NCBI RefSeq assembly: GCF_004210375.1
Contig: NC_134831.1
Span: forward strand, 43,496,035 to 43,560,034
Source: Tachypleus tridentatus
Taxonomy: Eukaryota; Arthropoda; Merostomata; Xiphosura; Limulidae
DNA: 64,000 nt
Direction: 5' to 3'
Shown: positions 43,427 through 55,779 of the stretch, in pieces
Layout of the letters: every line of letters begins with the position of its first letter
Numbering within the stretch: the first letter of the stretch is position 1
Program-made: the position numbers and the translations under genes
Notes under the pieces: model-generated
What the model was told of the DNA's origin: nothing
The model's input: only the letters and a program-made list of their open reading frames with translations
Databases searched by the model: none

Positions 43427-45094
43427 ATGTCTGAGAAGGTTGATTGTGTTGTTGAGTGTTTAGGCTCAGCCTCAGTGAATGGTCCTCTCACCGAACTTTC
43501 TCTATCTCAGTGTGTGAGCTCAGTAACAACTGCTGCTAGATATCAACCTATTGCACAGCGAAGGTTCAACTTGCGGCTGGACAAAGATGGACTGAATTTT
43601 ACGTATAATGAGAATGACAATGATGTTGACCACAAGGTAAGTCTGAACGGTATGGTGTTCTGTTATCTTCCTCCAGACTGTCCTCGTGCTGTTGTCTGGG
43701 TGATCAAAGGAGATGGCTCTCTAGTGGCTAAAGTGTGGAGATGTGAAACTGCTGCTGAAGCCATGCGACTGTACCGTCTTTACCACCAGCTTACTTCTAG
43801 AACGAGAGTTGGAAAAACGCCAATTTTTAATAAGCAGAAAACTCTTGTTGGAGAAGAATCTTTTAGAAAACGTCTATCAGATATTTTATCGAAAAGAAAT
43901 GAAATCAACCAAAACAAGTCATCCTCTGAAAATAACACACAAATGTCTTTAAAAGTAGGAAAAATTTCAGAAATCTCAGTAGCTAATAACAACAGCAGTC
44001 ATCCAAATAAATTCAAGTCGTTAGAGCCTCTGAATATTGTTTATCATCTGAAAGACAAGGTGCCTACGAAAGATTATTCAGGGAAAGTTAAAACCCCGGA
44101 AAGTCCAGAGAAAGCTTCTAACATTGAAAAACTTTTCACTTCTAAACCACCACTTGATTCAAACTCTTCAAAAGAAGTGACATTAAAGGGTAATTTATCT
44201 AGTCAATTAAGTGAACACTTTTTTGTTGATTTGATGTCTAACATCTCACAGAAAAAACCTTCACACGACTACCTTTCTTCAGTTAAAGTCCAGGAACAGA
44301 TTAAACCAAATTCTCAAAGCCAAGTGCTAGTTGCTGCAACGCGCAACGGTAGAGAACACAAGCCAGTTGAAGCTCGACAACGACAACCGGCAATGCTTTT
44401 GTCTTCGATGAAAAAGGAAATATCAACCAACACACTTCCCATTGTTGGAGATCGTCAGTATCTTGTAAACGATTCTGCTGTAAAAAATTTACCAAGAGAA
44501 AAGTCAGTAAATCAAGGAATTACATCAAATAATCTTTGGCTTAATCGAAAAGGAACTGGGAGAAGCAGTTTTATGATTCCATCTTCTGCAAAGGGATATG
44601 TTCTAGAGAGACGAACTGCTTCCAGACGGTTACTACCACGTGCAGAATCCTTTTGTAAGGAGGAAAGTCAGACAAATGGGGGTTGGGCTCCGGCAGTCTC
44701 TTACGGCCGATGGCTTGAGAGAGCAGGAAATGGCGACCCCCAAATCCATAACGGCTTGTTGCATAAAGTGTTTGGCCGTTACGGCAACCCTAGTACCAGA
44801 ATACCAACTGTGCAACAAAAAACTGGACCGACTCCTGGACATCGTCTGGACCTTTTGGATGGCTCTCACGTTTTGATAAGGTCAATTGGATCATTTGGAG
44901 CCTTTTCTCCTGAAAAATCACGCTCTGCAAATGTTACCAGGTCAGGGTCGTTGACCAGCCAAGGTTCAACTAGTAGCGACAGTGGTAACGAAGGTCATCC
45001 CAAGTCCGTTCTGAAAAAATCTGCAGGTTTACATGAGTCCAGAAAAAATGTAACATTCAATACTATGACAACAGTTCAAGTAATGGAGGAATGA
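43427..45094 (+). CDS. PTB/PID-domain protein, intronless, 555 aa
   Basis: The only convincing gene. The open frame extends 12 bases upstream to a GTG after an in-frame TGA at 43409-43411. ATG at 43427 (G at -3) is taken as the start, giving 555 residues. Residues about 9-125 read like a PTB/PID domain. There is an opening VVECLGSASVNGP strand, a basic QRRFNLRLDKDGLNF strand, then HKVSLNGMVFCYLPPDCP and RAVVWVIKGD strands, and a closing helix ETAAEAMRLYRLYHQL. This resembles adaptor-type PTB domains such as FAM43, but no exact ortholog was recognised. Residues about 130-510 are Ser/Asn/Lys-rich and probably disordered. The extreme C-terminus has SVLKK (about 527) and RKNVTF (about 539-544), which resemble the SILK and RVxF docking motifs of protein phosphatase 1. 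Codon use and composition differ from the surrounding AT-rich DNA. A possible 3' splice site (TTTATTTTAAG) just before 43400 would allow a 5' untranslated exon. Confidence 0.88.
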   Translation: MSEKVDCVVECLGSASVNGPLTELSLSQCVSSVTTAARYQPIAQRRFNLRLDKDGLNFTYNENDNDVDHKVSLNGMVFCYLPPDCPRAVVWVIKGDGSLVAKVWRCETAAEAMRLYRLYHQLTSRTRVGKTPIFNKQKTLVGEESFRKRLSDILSKRNEINQNKSSSENNTQMSLKVGKISEISVANNNSSHPNKFKSLEPLNIVYHLKDKVPTKDYSGKVKTPESPEKASNIEKLFTSKPPLDSNSSKEVTLKGNLSSQLSEHFFVDLMSNISQKKPSHDYLSSVKVQEQIKPNSQSQVLVAATRNGREHKPVEARQRQPAMLLSSMKKEISTNTLPIVGDRQYLVNDSAVKNLPREKSVNQGITSNNLWLNRKGTGRSSFMIPSSAKGYVLERRTASRRLLPRAESFCKEESQTNGGWAPAVSYGRWLERAGNGDPQIHNGLLHKVFGRYGNPSTRIPTVQQKTGPTPGHRLDLLDGSHVLIRSIGSFGAFSPEKSRSANVTRSGSLTSQGSTSSDSGNEGHPKSVLKKSAGLHESRKNVTFNTMTTVQVMEE

Positions 45095-45479
45095 AAGACG
45101 TAGGGCCTGCTCCAAAAGTGCGAAAATAGACGGAGTTATAAAGGAAAATATAAAAGTTATTCCTGAATATACCAGTCTTCATAAGGTACTTATCCATATT
45201 TTTCAACATAAGTTTCATATTTATGGAAGAAATAAGCATCTTGAGTAGTAAAGCTTCTGATAGTTGACAGTTGGTGTTTTCTGTATGCGCCAGGCACCTA
45301 GAAATACCCAGCACTTCAAATCCCTCGAAGAAGACCAACGTGTCAGATAACATTGCATCTAGAAGTAAGAAGTCAAAGTTTGACTGGTATTATAAAGACA
45401 GTTTCATTAAAATAGATATTGATATTTTCCAGTATATAAGTTTCTTAAAACCTAGGTCTTGTCTTGGTTTGTTTATAAA

Positions 45480-45548
45480 AATAAACATTTTTATTCGTTT
45501 TAATGTACTGAGATTTTTAAAATTTGGATTAAACTTCGATTTAATAAA
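45480..45548 (+). terminator. Candidate polyadenylation signals of the PTB gene
   Basis: AATAAA occurs at 45480-45485 and again at 45543-45548, about 390-450 bases past the stop codon. Either would give a 3' untranslated region of about 0.4 kb. A 93-codon open frame at 45271-45552 falls within it and is not called as a gene. Confidence 0.5.
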
Positions 45549-46190
45549 CTGAGGTTTTCATGGTAACTATAATGGTAGAATACAAAAGTAGCAGAAAAAG
45601 AATAAGCAGGAAATAACATGTTATTAAAAACATGAATTATATTGTTTTATGATATAATGTTTTTCTTTAGGGTTAATAACACAAGCAGTTTACGAATGAT
45701 ATGTTTCTTTTGTCTCTCTCCTCGGTCAGTTAAAACGTGGCTATTCGGAATATCACGTATGTTATGATTCAGGAATGCCTATTCTGGTTTTACTACTTGA
45801 GACACCCGCAGGAGGGAGTTAAAAACTAGCCCGCAGTATATCACATCACAACAAACGAGCACGATTAACCCATATCTCGTGTCCTGCCTCAAGCCAAATT
45901 TGTCTATCTACAACATCACGTGATTTACACATTACACATCAGAGACACCTTACTTTTGTCTGTATTGCTTCCAACAATAACAAAAAAGAGCATCAGAAGT
46001 AAGATTATAGCCGATTCTTGTTGTCGTCGTTTAGATTTACAGTACTTATCTTTGGTATGACAAGTAACATATGCAGTGCCGGATATTTTTTATATATCAT
46101 CCATACTAAGCACATATTACATTGTGTTGCCGTATGTTCTGTGTGGGAAAATATAATAGATTTTGTAAAGTTTTTATATTGAGCATGCAG
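45549..46190. other. Unique sequence
   Basis: No gene or repeat was recognised downstream of the PTB gene. Confidence 0.4.
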
Positions 46191-46445
46191 GGCCCGGCAT
46201 GGCCAGGTTGATAAAGCACTCGACTCGTAATCCGTGGGTCGCTTGTTCGACTTTTCGTCACACCTTTCAGCCGTGGGGGCGTTATAAAGTCACGGGCAAT
46301 CCCACTATTCGTTGGTATAAGAGTAGCCCAAGAGTTAGCGGTGGGTAGTGGTTACTAGCTGCCTTTGTCTTACACTGCTAAATTAGGGACGGCTAGCGCA
46401 GATAGCCCTCGTGTAGCTTTGCGCAAAATTCAAAACAAACTAAGC
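46191..46445 (+). mobile_element. SINE-A copy
   Basis: From GGGCCCGGCATGGCCAGGTT through TTGTTCGACTTTTCGTCACA, where about 17 bases are missing before CCTTTCAGCCGTG, to AAAATTCAAAACAAACTAAG. Confidence 0.9.
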
Positions 46446-47994
46446 AAGCAAAAATTTTGTTAAGTATTTAACTACTTTGGGTTATTATTAAAATTTATTT
46501 TCAACATACCACGCGATATGACTCACTCAAGACTCACGAGAGCAAATTAAATTTAATTTTTGTTGTATTTTGCACAGGGAGAGAACGAATTGCACTGATG
46601 ACATCTGCACTAAAAATAACAATATCACAGTCAACCTAGTACAGTATTATATTAGTTGCTAGGGAGCAAAAATGTGAGAAACCAGAATTCTTACGGTTAT
46701 AATGTAATATGGAAAGAAACATCTTGGCCACAGTGAGCATGAAATGAACCAAAAGTCGCAGGATAAACAATCCTTGAAAAAAGTGCCCATTTTGTTTATT
46801 GTTTATCGGAGATACGAACTTTTAAATTCCACACAATGATGTTTCTCTTACTGTTAAATTGATTTCTCTAAGGAGTTAATTTAGTTAAAAAATAATATTC
46901 TGTATATTCACTCTTTAAAAAAAAACAGTTGTCCAAGACTTTATCCTATATTTGCTGTAATAATCACTGGAGATTCATTATTCAATTACATATGTTATGG
47001 GGATTAATGGATGCCAATTTAAAAACCATTAGATAAAGTATGAATTATTATTAGTTTTCCAGCAATGTGAAGCCTAACTAGATAAAGTATGAATCGTTAT
47101 TAGTTTTCCGGAAGTGTGAAGCCTAACTAGATAAGGTGAGAATCTTGCTAAGCAATGTGAATATCAACCTCATGAGATGAGCATCATTATGTCGTTAATG
47201 TGAAGCCTAACTTTTAGAATTATAACATCTGAACATGATTACACTCTTTTATATTAAAAAAAAAAAAAGAGTCATGTATAAAAGCTAAATATGCTCTCGT
47301 TAATCTGCGTTTAATAAAACTAACTTCTATACTATTTTCAAACCACTTTCATCTGCCATTTGCAAGTCATTCTTCATTTTTGTGTCATGTAGAAACTAAT
47401 CAAATCATATCTTGTATATTGCAATCATTTTCACTCGGATATTTTTATTGGATGTTTGTTTTCTTTGCGTTTAATTCATTACAAAACACGATACTTGTAA
47501 CTGCTTTTACGAATACTCTAGATAACATATATTTTTCACCATTGGGTGTATACAAAGTGATGCGTGAAGCTTAAATAAAATAACTAAATAAGAAGTATTG
47601 CTGTTGTTGTTGGTAACCTTTATTGGAAAAGAGAATTTTAGTTTCATCATTTACCAGCAGAAGCAAAGTCAGATAACAATAATAATATGTACAAAGCACA
47701 AAATATTCTATTTCTAAAAATTCGTATAATATCAAGTAACTGGAGATACTAATTGTATATCTGGAAAAAAATGTAATTTTGTTGACGTAATATGGAAATA
47801 AAAATATCTTATGTCTTTGGTATCCAGTTCTCACTTTTGTATCTCGAATCATTACACGAATGCTTAAATTTTCAATCTCTATAAATTATCCTATATGTTG
47901 AAAACGTGTTATGTGAATACTTGGATTTGATTAGTGTGTCATACAAATTTCACATTAAAAGTACAATACCGAAGCACGAATACTTTAAAATATA
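46446..47994. other. Unique sequence with a short decayed duplication
   Basis: The block GATAAAGTATGAATTATTAT, then TAGTTTTCCAGCAATGTGAA, GCCTAACTA is repeated about 59 bases later (47034-47093 and 47093-47150), giving two to three degenerate copies to about 47220. No gene was recognised. Confidence 0.5.
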
Positions 47995-48370
47995 ACCTGT
48001 TAAACAATCCTTGGTCTTATAGGTATACTAACATTAAGCAGTATAACCTGTTAAACAATCTTTGGGCTTGAAGGTATACTAACATTAAGCAATATAACCC
48101 GTTAAACAATCTTTGTTTTTAAAGGTATACTGACATTAAGCAGTATAACCCGTTAAACAATACTTGGTCTTAAAGGTATACTAACATTAAACAATATAAT
48201 CCGTCAAACAAACCTTGGTATGAAAGTTATACAAACATCAAGCATTATAACCCGTTAAACAACCTTGATCTAAGAGGTATACAAACATCAAGCATTATAA
48301 CCCGTTAAACAACCTTGGTCTTAGAGGTATACAAACATTAAGCATTATAACTCGTTAGACCAAGATATAC
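47995..48370. repeat. 51-bp tandem repeat, about 7 copies
   Basis: Units read TATAACC(C/T)GTTAAACAAT, C(T/C)TTGGTCTTAAAGGTATAC, TAACATTAAGCA. The TTAAACAATC motif is at 48000, 48051 and 48102, an exact 51-base spacing. Later units (48190-48360) are a shade shorter or diverged, with ACAAACATCAAGCATTATAA as a sub-variant. Confidence 0.93.
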
Positions 48371-48429
48371 AAACATTAAAGTGATGAAAATAATCTATGT
48401 TTCTTTGATACGAATAATCGCCACAGGGA

Positions 48430-48632
48430 CTTTCTGCATATCTTAGGTGCTCCAACTTTAAATTGGTGTAATAGAGGAAAGGCAAATAGTCCACAGTACC
48501 CACCGCCATTTCATGGTGTACTGTAATAAAATTAGACTGTCACTCTTATAACGTACTCATGGCTTAAAGAGAAGCAACATGTTCCTTTGGGTTCACAGTT
48601 TGGCGTTAACGGCTAGGCCACGCCTGGCTCTA
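48430..48632 (-). mobile_element. SINE-A, decayed
   Basis: Reverse order of recognisable pieces: TTGGTGTAATAGAGGAAAGG, CAGTACCCACCGCCATTTCA, GACTGTCACTCTTATAACGT and GGCTAGGCCACGCCTGGC. Confidence 0.72.
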
Positions 48633-48914
48633 TGAAAATTATTATTAATCCAGATGATAAGAGTATATTTGTACTCAATATGGGAGTGAAAATTTGGGGA
48701 TGTGATAAAATAATGACAAATAGAAGTATAGATAACCTTCTTTCCCGTTTTCTTGTTGAATTGTTTTCTTTTTTGTACACAGTAAAACGTGTGAAGTTTT
48801 TGTCCATTCTCTGCAACCGGAACCTAAATAAATGTACTTTTGTAGTTATTCTCTCTAACCCTATAATTTCTACAATTGATAGCAAAGTAGAAATTTATTT
48901 TCCATCCTTTATAT

Positions 48915-48995
48915 GCTTCCTACGGCTCAACATTATGACCAAGGACTTATAATGCTAAAATTCGGGGTCTTGAGTTGAATACAGCTCAGATGAGT
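48915..48995 (+). mobile_element. SINE-B fragment, decayed
   Basis: CTCAACATTATGACCAAGGA, CTTATAATGCTAAAATTCGG, GGTCTTGAGTTGAATACAGC and TCAGATGAGTAAGC keep the SINE-B order with many substitutions. Confidence 0.5.
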
Positions 48996-50259
48996 AAGCT
49001 TTATTATTTGCTTTATTATTGGTTTGTATTCTGAACAAACGAGTCTCACTCAAGCGAAACAGTAAAAATGACTGAAAGAAACTGTTACGTAATCAGATTT
49101 ACGACAAACACGTCTAAAACCTACATTTTATTAACCAGGCAAAACGAGGAAGCTCTTACAATAAAACATATTACTGAACTACAAAAAATATGATGAAAAT
49201 AAATTTTAGTGGTTGGTTATTCAATTAAACATGAGTAACAGAAACAGGTTACAAATTGAATATCTGATGTTTTTAATAATCTTCGTCAAACCTTTTAACC
49301 GTTTTTTAATTAGAATTTTACGACGAAAGATTCCAGAATTATATTGTAAGTACATTTTAAACGTTCTTTCAGTGTGATGCTAATCAAAATATGGATCAAG
49401 AACCTGGATAACAAAAGAAGATCAGAATCAGAGCTCAGAGTTCGATACAAATGCTCATTACAGATCTTACCTAAAGTATATTCAGTACAAATACTTATTA
49501 CAGATCTTACCTAACGTATATCATTAGTCCACACTATGGCGCATATACTTGAATCTATAAGCAATGAAAACATTACATGGTGTTAAAAGGTGGCTTTGTA
49601 TAAAAACAACAGATAAAAATCATATTTTTAAACAAATTTGATTTACTACATTAAAGTGTAATAATCTTGGTTATAACAATTTCTTAGGTAACCTTAAATC
49701 AGTTCCCAATTAAACTGAAAGAAGCTTAATGATTACGATGGTGGTGATTTAGGCAACATCTGAAGAACAACTAAAGTTATTGTGTGTATATCGAAGTTTT
49801 AGTCCTTCACCGAGCTGGGTATGGTAACTGATATAACGTATCAGACTGCAGATTAAGAGGTGAATTTTACTTGTATAGGCATTATGAAAGAAGTGATAAT
49901 TAAACCTGACATTCATTTCAATAAGATTGGTAAGGCTCTTGAGGATGCAGCTGACCGTCTATTTTCTCTATGAACAATTGCTTAAAATTAGAGACGTCCA
50001 TTACTAATTCCTTGGGGCTCTGACTAAACCGTTTAACTAATGTATAATAAGGTATTGTTCAGGCCGAAAATTCTAATTTCAGTATCTCGTTATTGAAGTT
50101 TTCACCTGAAGTATTTCTGTGGAGATTTGCATGAAAACCGAACTTTCTTCTCTAAAACTTGATATCTGAGTTAATGGCAGACTTAGTCAAACTTGATAAA
50201 TCTTTAAATTACACTTGAGAATTCGTCATGACAAGAATACACTCACTTGAATATAAAAA
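48996..50259. other. Unique sequence
   Basis: A 40-base duplication (CTTACCTAAAGTATATTCAG and CTTACCTAACGTATATCATT, with TACAAATGCTCATTACAGAT and TACAAATACTTATTACAGAT before them) lies at 49447-49525. No gene was recognised. From about 50150 the text begins to resemble the satellite that follows. Confidence 0.45.
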
Positions 50260-53200
50260 CAGTTAGCGAGCTGTTCAACAGGAAGTGTGGACCTGAAAGT
50301 CACAGCTAGTAGTTTTATTCTGCATTCCATTTAACCTTAAAAATCTGGACCAAAAAATCGCAATTATTAGTTTTTCTATGTCTTTTTGAACCTTGAAAAT
50401 CTGGACCTGAAAATCGTGGTTAGTAGCTGTTTTTTTTTTATATCCTGTAGAACGTTGAAAATCCGGAAGAGAAAATCATGGCTATAGTTGTTTTATAACA
50501 TTCTGTTTCTCAACTAATATTTGGTCCAAAAGAAAGTGATTATAGAATTTTTTTTTATTTTGTTGAACGTGGAAAATCTAGGCAAAAAGAATGTGTTTAT
50601 AGTTATTTTTAACATCATGGTGGATCTAGAAGATATGAATCTGAATAATATGAATATACTAGCTATTTATTTCCTCTTGAGTCTTGGAAATCTAGACTTG
50701 AAAATTATGGCCAGTAATTACTCTTTTACAGGCTGTTGAACCTATAAAATTCTAACCAGAAAATCGTGATGAGTAGCTTTTTATATATAATCCCTTTCTA
50801 CCTTAAAAATCGTGGTTACGAACTGTTTTCTATATTTTTTCAAACTAGAATAAGATAGACCTAAAAATCCTGTTCAGTAGTTGATTTTCTACATCCTGTT
50901 GAACCTGGAAAATCTGGATAGAAAAATCGTACTCAATGAATGCTTTTGACAACCTGTTGAAGTTGAAAAAGTTTAGCTAAAAATTATCAGTTATATGAGT
51001 GTTATAACATCCAGCTTTACCTGAAAAATCTCATCACGAGGAGAGTGGTTATGATAGGTTGTTTTTTTACATGTCGTTGAATAAGGAAAATTTGGACCAG
51101 AAAATAGTGTTTCTAATCGTTTCTTAACATCATGTTGAATCTGAAAAATGTGGATCTAGCTATACAGTATTTTTATATCCTTTGAACTTTGAAACTCTGG
51201 ACCTGATATCATGATCAATAATTATTTTTTTTACATCCTGTTGAGCCTGGAAAATTGGAACAGAATACCAAGGTCAGTAGCCATTTTTAAACTTTTGTAC
51301 AACTTTGGAAATCTGAATTTTAAAATCATGGTCACGATTATTTTATTTTGTTTCAGCTAAAATAATCACGAGAAATCATGACAACAACCACTTTAAAATC
51401 CAGTTAAAACTGAAAAATCTCGACCTGATAGTCATGTGCAACAGTTGTTTTTATATCCTATCGAAAGTATAATAAATACGGACCTAAAATCTTTACAAGC
51501 AGTTTTTATAGGCTATGTTAAGGGGAGTAATAGGAGCCTGAAAATTATGATTTACAGTTGTTTATAATCCTGAAAATAGAGATAGTAAATTCACTATCTA
51601 TAGTTCTTTTATATAATTCTTTTAAATGTTAAAATTCCGGACGTTAAATTCTTGGTTCTTAGCTGGTTTTTAAATCATTTTGAACCTAGACAATATGGGC
51701 CTGAAAATTGTGGTAATTCGCTGTTTCTCCATTCGATGGGGCCTAGGAAACATAAACTTCAAATTAGTATTTAATTAAAGTTCTTTTATAAAATCTTGTT
51801 CAACTTGAGCACCTGAAACTGAACTGGTTTTTATCTATTTTTCCACATCCTGTTGAATATGGCAAGTAAGAACTTGAAGAATTTAGTAAAAGTATTATTT
51901 TATATGCTGTTGAACCTTTAAGATTTGAAAAAAAAATACTATCATTAGTTCCTCTTTCAATCTGTCGAACTTGGAATCAAACGCTCTCATTATATATACT
52001 TTGTTCATTCTTGATAATTTTGACATGAAATTCGTATTTGTAAGCTGCTTTTCACATCCTGTTTTACCTGGAAGTTGAGAATTTGAAAATAATGCTTATA
52101 GTCGTTTGCTTACGTCTTACTGAATCAGAAAATTATGGACATGATGAATGTGGTTGTATATGATTTTCATGTCTTTAAGTAACTTAAAATTCTGAACTAA
52201 AACATATTATTTATATTTGTTTTCTACTTATTTCAGCAGTAAAATCCGGACTTAAAAATCGTTTCTAGAGTCATCCTTTAAATACTTTTTAACTAGGATA
52301 ATATCGACCTGGAGAAATATTTTTTTCGCGTTGAACCTGGAAATCTATGTGTTTTCTAAAATCCAGTTGATCCTTGAATATCAAAACTTGAAAATCGTGG
52401 TTATTATATTTGTTTTATAACCTAGAAGATATAGACGTGATGAATATGTTTATAGTAGTTTTCCTTAAAAATGATGAAGAGGTAGCTACAAACTTTTGCT
52501 TATATATTTTTTAACATAATGACGAACTGGGAAGGCATGGAACTGAAGAATACAATTACACACGTTTTTTTATAATCTGTTGAACCTTAAACATATAAAC
52601 CTGAATTTAGTGGTCAGAAGGTTTTTATTACGTACTGTTGAACTAGAAAATTCTTGGTTTCAGAATCATGGTTAGTAATTGTTCTATGTTGTTTTCAACG
52701 TGGATTTGGTTAAAAGTTAAGTTAGTAGATGCTTTCTACACCTCATTTAGGCTGCAAAATTTGCACCTGAAAATCATGATCAGTATTTTAATGTTCATAT
52801 CCTGTAGAAATGAAAATTATAGTTAAAAATATTTTTAATTTCTTGTTGATACTGAAAAATATGAAACAAAAGAGTGCGGTAAAAGTAGTGTTTTATATAA
52901 TATTGAAACTGGAAGAACTGGATATTAAGGATGGAGTTATAATAGTTTTTAACTCTTGCTAAACCCTTAAAATCTGAACAGTAAAATGTCTGAACAGTAA
53001 AATGCTACTTAGTATTTTTTTCTACATCCTGTCGAAACATCAAAATCTGGGCCTGAAACTCGTGATCAGTAGCTGCTTTTTAAGTCGTTTTGAACTTCGA
53101 AAATCAAATCAAGACATGAAAATCATGGTCATTAGCTGATCTCCATCCTATTGAATCTGGAAATTCTGGATTTCAAGTTCGTGCTTATAGTAGTTTTATA

Positions 53201-55511
53201 ATTAATGATTAGTAGCTGTTCTTCCAACTTATTGAACTCGGATGTTAATGTCTCAAACTTGTGCTTATAGTCGTTTACAACAGTCTTTTGAACACTACAA
53301 ATCTTGAGTTGGAGACAGCTGCTAGTAAGCGTTTGTACAGTCTTTCGGATATGAAAAATGTAAACTTGAAAAACGTATTTATAATATGTAGAACGTATAA
53401 AATCTGGATTTAATGAATATGGCTATACCTTACTTTTATGTCCCGTGTAACTTGAAAATTTTGAACTGAAACTCGTGGTTATTATAATTTTTTACATCCT
53501 GTTATTCATGGAAAATATGGATCCGATAGATGTGATAAGTGTTCGAGAAAATATCGAACATGGACAGTCTGAACCTGAAGAATACGACTACACTAGGTCT
53601 TGATAAATCCTCAAATTCGGGACATTAAAATCGTGGTTAGTAGTTCTTATTTTACGTTTTATAGAATATGGAAAATGGAAAACTGAAAATCATATTTAAA
53701 AAATGTTTTTTAAATCTATTGAACCCTTAAAAGCAGGACCAGAAAGTCGAGTTCACAAGTTGTTTTTTATATCTTGTTCAACGTGAAATAATTTAGACCT
53801 GAAAATCTGGTTAGTAGTTGTTTCTTTATCCTTTTCAACTGCAAAAATCTGGACCTCAAATTCATGTTAATAGTTATGTTGTTTTATTTTTCTGAGTAAG
53901 AGCTATTTTTAAATCCTGTTGAACCTTACAAATTTGATACTGATAATGGCGGTTATTATCTGTGTTTTACATCCTGTTGAAAGTGGAATAATCTTGATCT
54001 TAAATGAAAATTACGGTTTGCATCCGTATTTTACATCCTTTTCAAATAGAAGTTATACTCGCATTTAAAACGGATTTCAGACTTGCCTAAAAGTCATTTT
54101 TTCTAACTATTTTTCTTATCCTATTGAAAGTACAATAATACGTTCTTGGTTAGAAGCTATTTTGTAAACCCTGTTCGAAAAGAAGTCTTGAAAATCATGT
54201 TTAGTGGTTTTTTTATCCATGGAGTTCAACATGGTAAGCCGTGTTTAGCATCTTGTTGAATCTGAAAAATATGAACCTGAATAACGTTATTATAATAGTT
54301 TCTATATGTTTCTAAACCTTGAAAATCTGAAACTAACAGATAAATCATATTTAATAGATGATTTTATATTCTTCAAATCCTAGTAAATCTGGACTTTAGA
54401 ATCGTAATAAATAGCTCTTTTATAATCTTGCTGAATTATAAAAACCTGAATGAAAACACCTTGGTTGGAAATCGTTGTGTTCATTATTTTTAAAGTTCTG
54501 TCGAACCTGGAATTTATGGTCTTAAGCTGAGTAGTTAAAATACGTTTTTTATTGTATTGAAACTTAAAAATGTGGATTTGAAAGTCGTGTTTAGTAGTTT
54601 TCTCTTACATCATTTGAACTTTAAAATTCAAGGTTACACTCAGTTTTGAAATTTAGTCAAACTTATAAAATTTGGACTTGATAAAAGTGATCACAGATTT
54701 TCTTTTTTAATTCTTAATGCTTGAAAATCTAAACATGGATTTGTCATAGCTGGAAGGGTTTTACGTATTATGAATATGGAGATGTTGAACCTAAAATTGG
54801 TGGATATGTCCGTTTTCTAACGTCTTGTTGAACCTGGAAAATGTGGACCTGAAGTCTGTGGTTAGAGTAGTTTTTATATTGTGTAGAACGTGGAAACTTA
54901 GTAGCTATTTTTACATGCTGTTAAACCTTAAAAACCTGAACATGGAACTGTGATCAGTATCTGATTTTTTAAATACTGTTAAAATTTAATAATCTGGGTC
55001 TGAAAATCATTTTTACTAACTATTTTTCATATTTGTTCAAAGTGGAGTAACATTTATCTGTTAATCATGATTAGAAGCTGTTTCTCTATGCTGTTCAACG
55101 TCGAAAATCTTGACATCATATTCATTCTTATAATAATTTTATAACTTCATGTTGAACCTTCAAGATCTGGAATTGGAAGCCATGATTAATAAAAAAGTTT
55201 AGGCTGTTGAGTCTTGAAATGTAAGACTAGGAAATCGTCTTCATTATATTTGTTTTATATTCTGTGAAAAGTAGAATAAACTGGATCTGAAAATTGTGGT
55301 CAATTATTGGTGCTCATCCACCGAGCTGAACATAGTAAATACGCACCTTAAAATAATTGTTTACCATTGGTGTTCTACTACTTATCTTAGCTACAAAATA
55401 TAGACCTAACAGTTGTGTTTTACTATTCTGCTGATTTTTGAAAATATCGTTCTGAATAATATGATTATATTAGTTTATTCATTTAATGTTTAAGTTTAAA
55501 AATAGGTTCTT

Positions 55512-55640
55512 GGTTTTTGTTTTTAAGTAAGCACAAAGCTACATCATGGGCTATATGTGCTCCACTCAACCATGGGTATCGGAACCTGGTTTCTAACTGT
55601 GTAAATCTGCAGACATACCACTGTATCACTAGGAGGCACC
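55512..55640 (-). mobile_element. SINE-C copy inside the satellite
   Basis: GGTTTTTGTTTTTAAGTAAG, CACAAAGCTACATCATGGGC, TATATGTGCTCCACTCAACC and CTGCAGACATACCACTGTAT give the family in reverse. Satellite text resumes with CACCTGGACTTGAAATCGT. Confidence 0.85.
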
Positions 55641-55779
55641 TGGACTTGAAATCGTATTTATTAGCAGTTTTGATGCCCTCTAGATCCTGTTGAATCTGAA
55701 CTTGAAAATCATGATCAGTAACTTTTTTATAATCCGGTTGAAACGAAGAAATGTGGATCTTGTAAAGGATTTAATATTT

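Noticed and set aside
45271..45552. 93-codon open frame after the PTB gene
   Set aside because: It begins with TTG rather than ATG, falls in the likely 3' untranslated region and contains the polyadenylation signals.
47995..48370. CRISPR-like regular repeat spacing
   Set aside because: The whole 51-base unit is repeated with no unique spacers, and the genome is eukaryotic.
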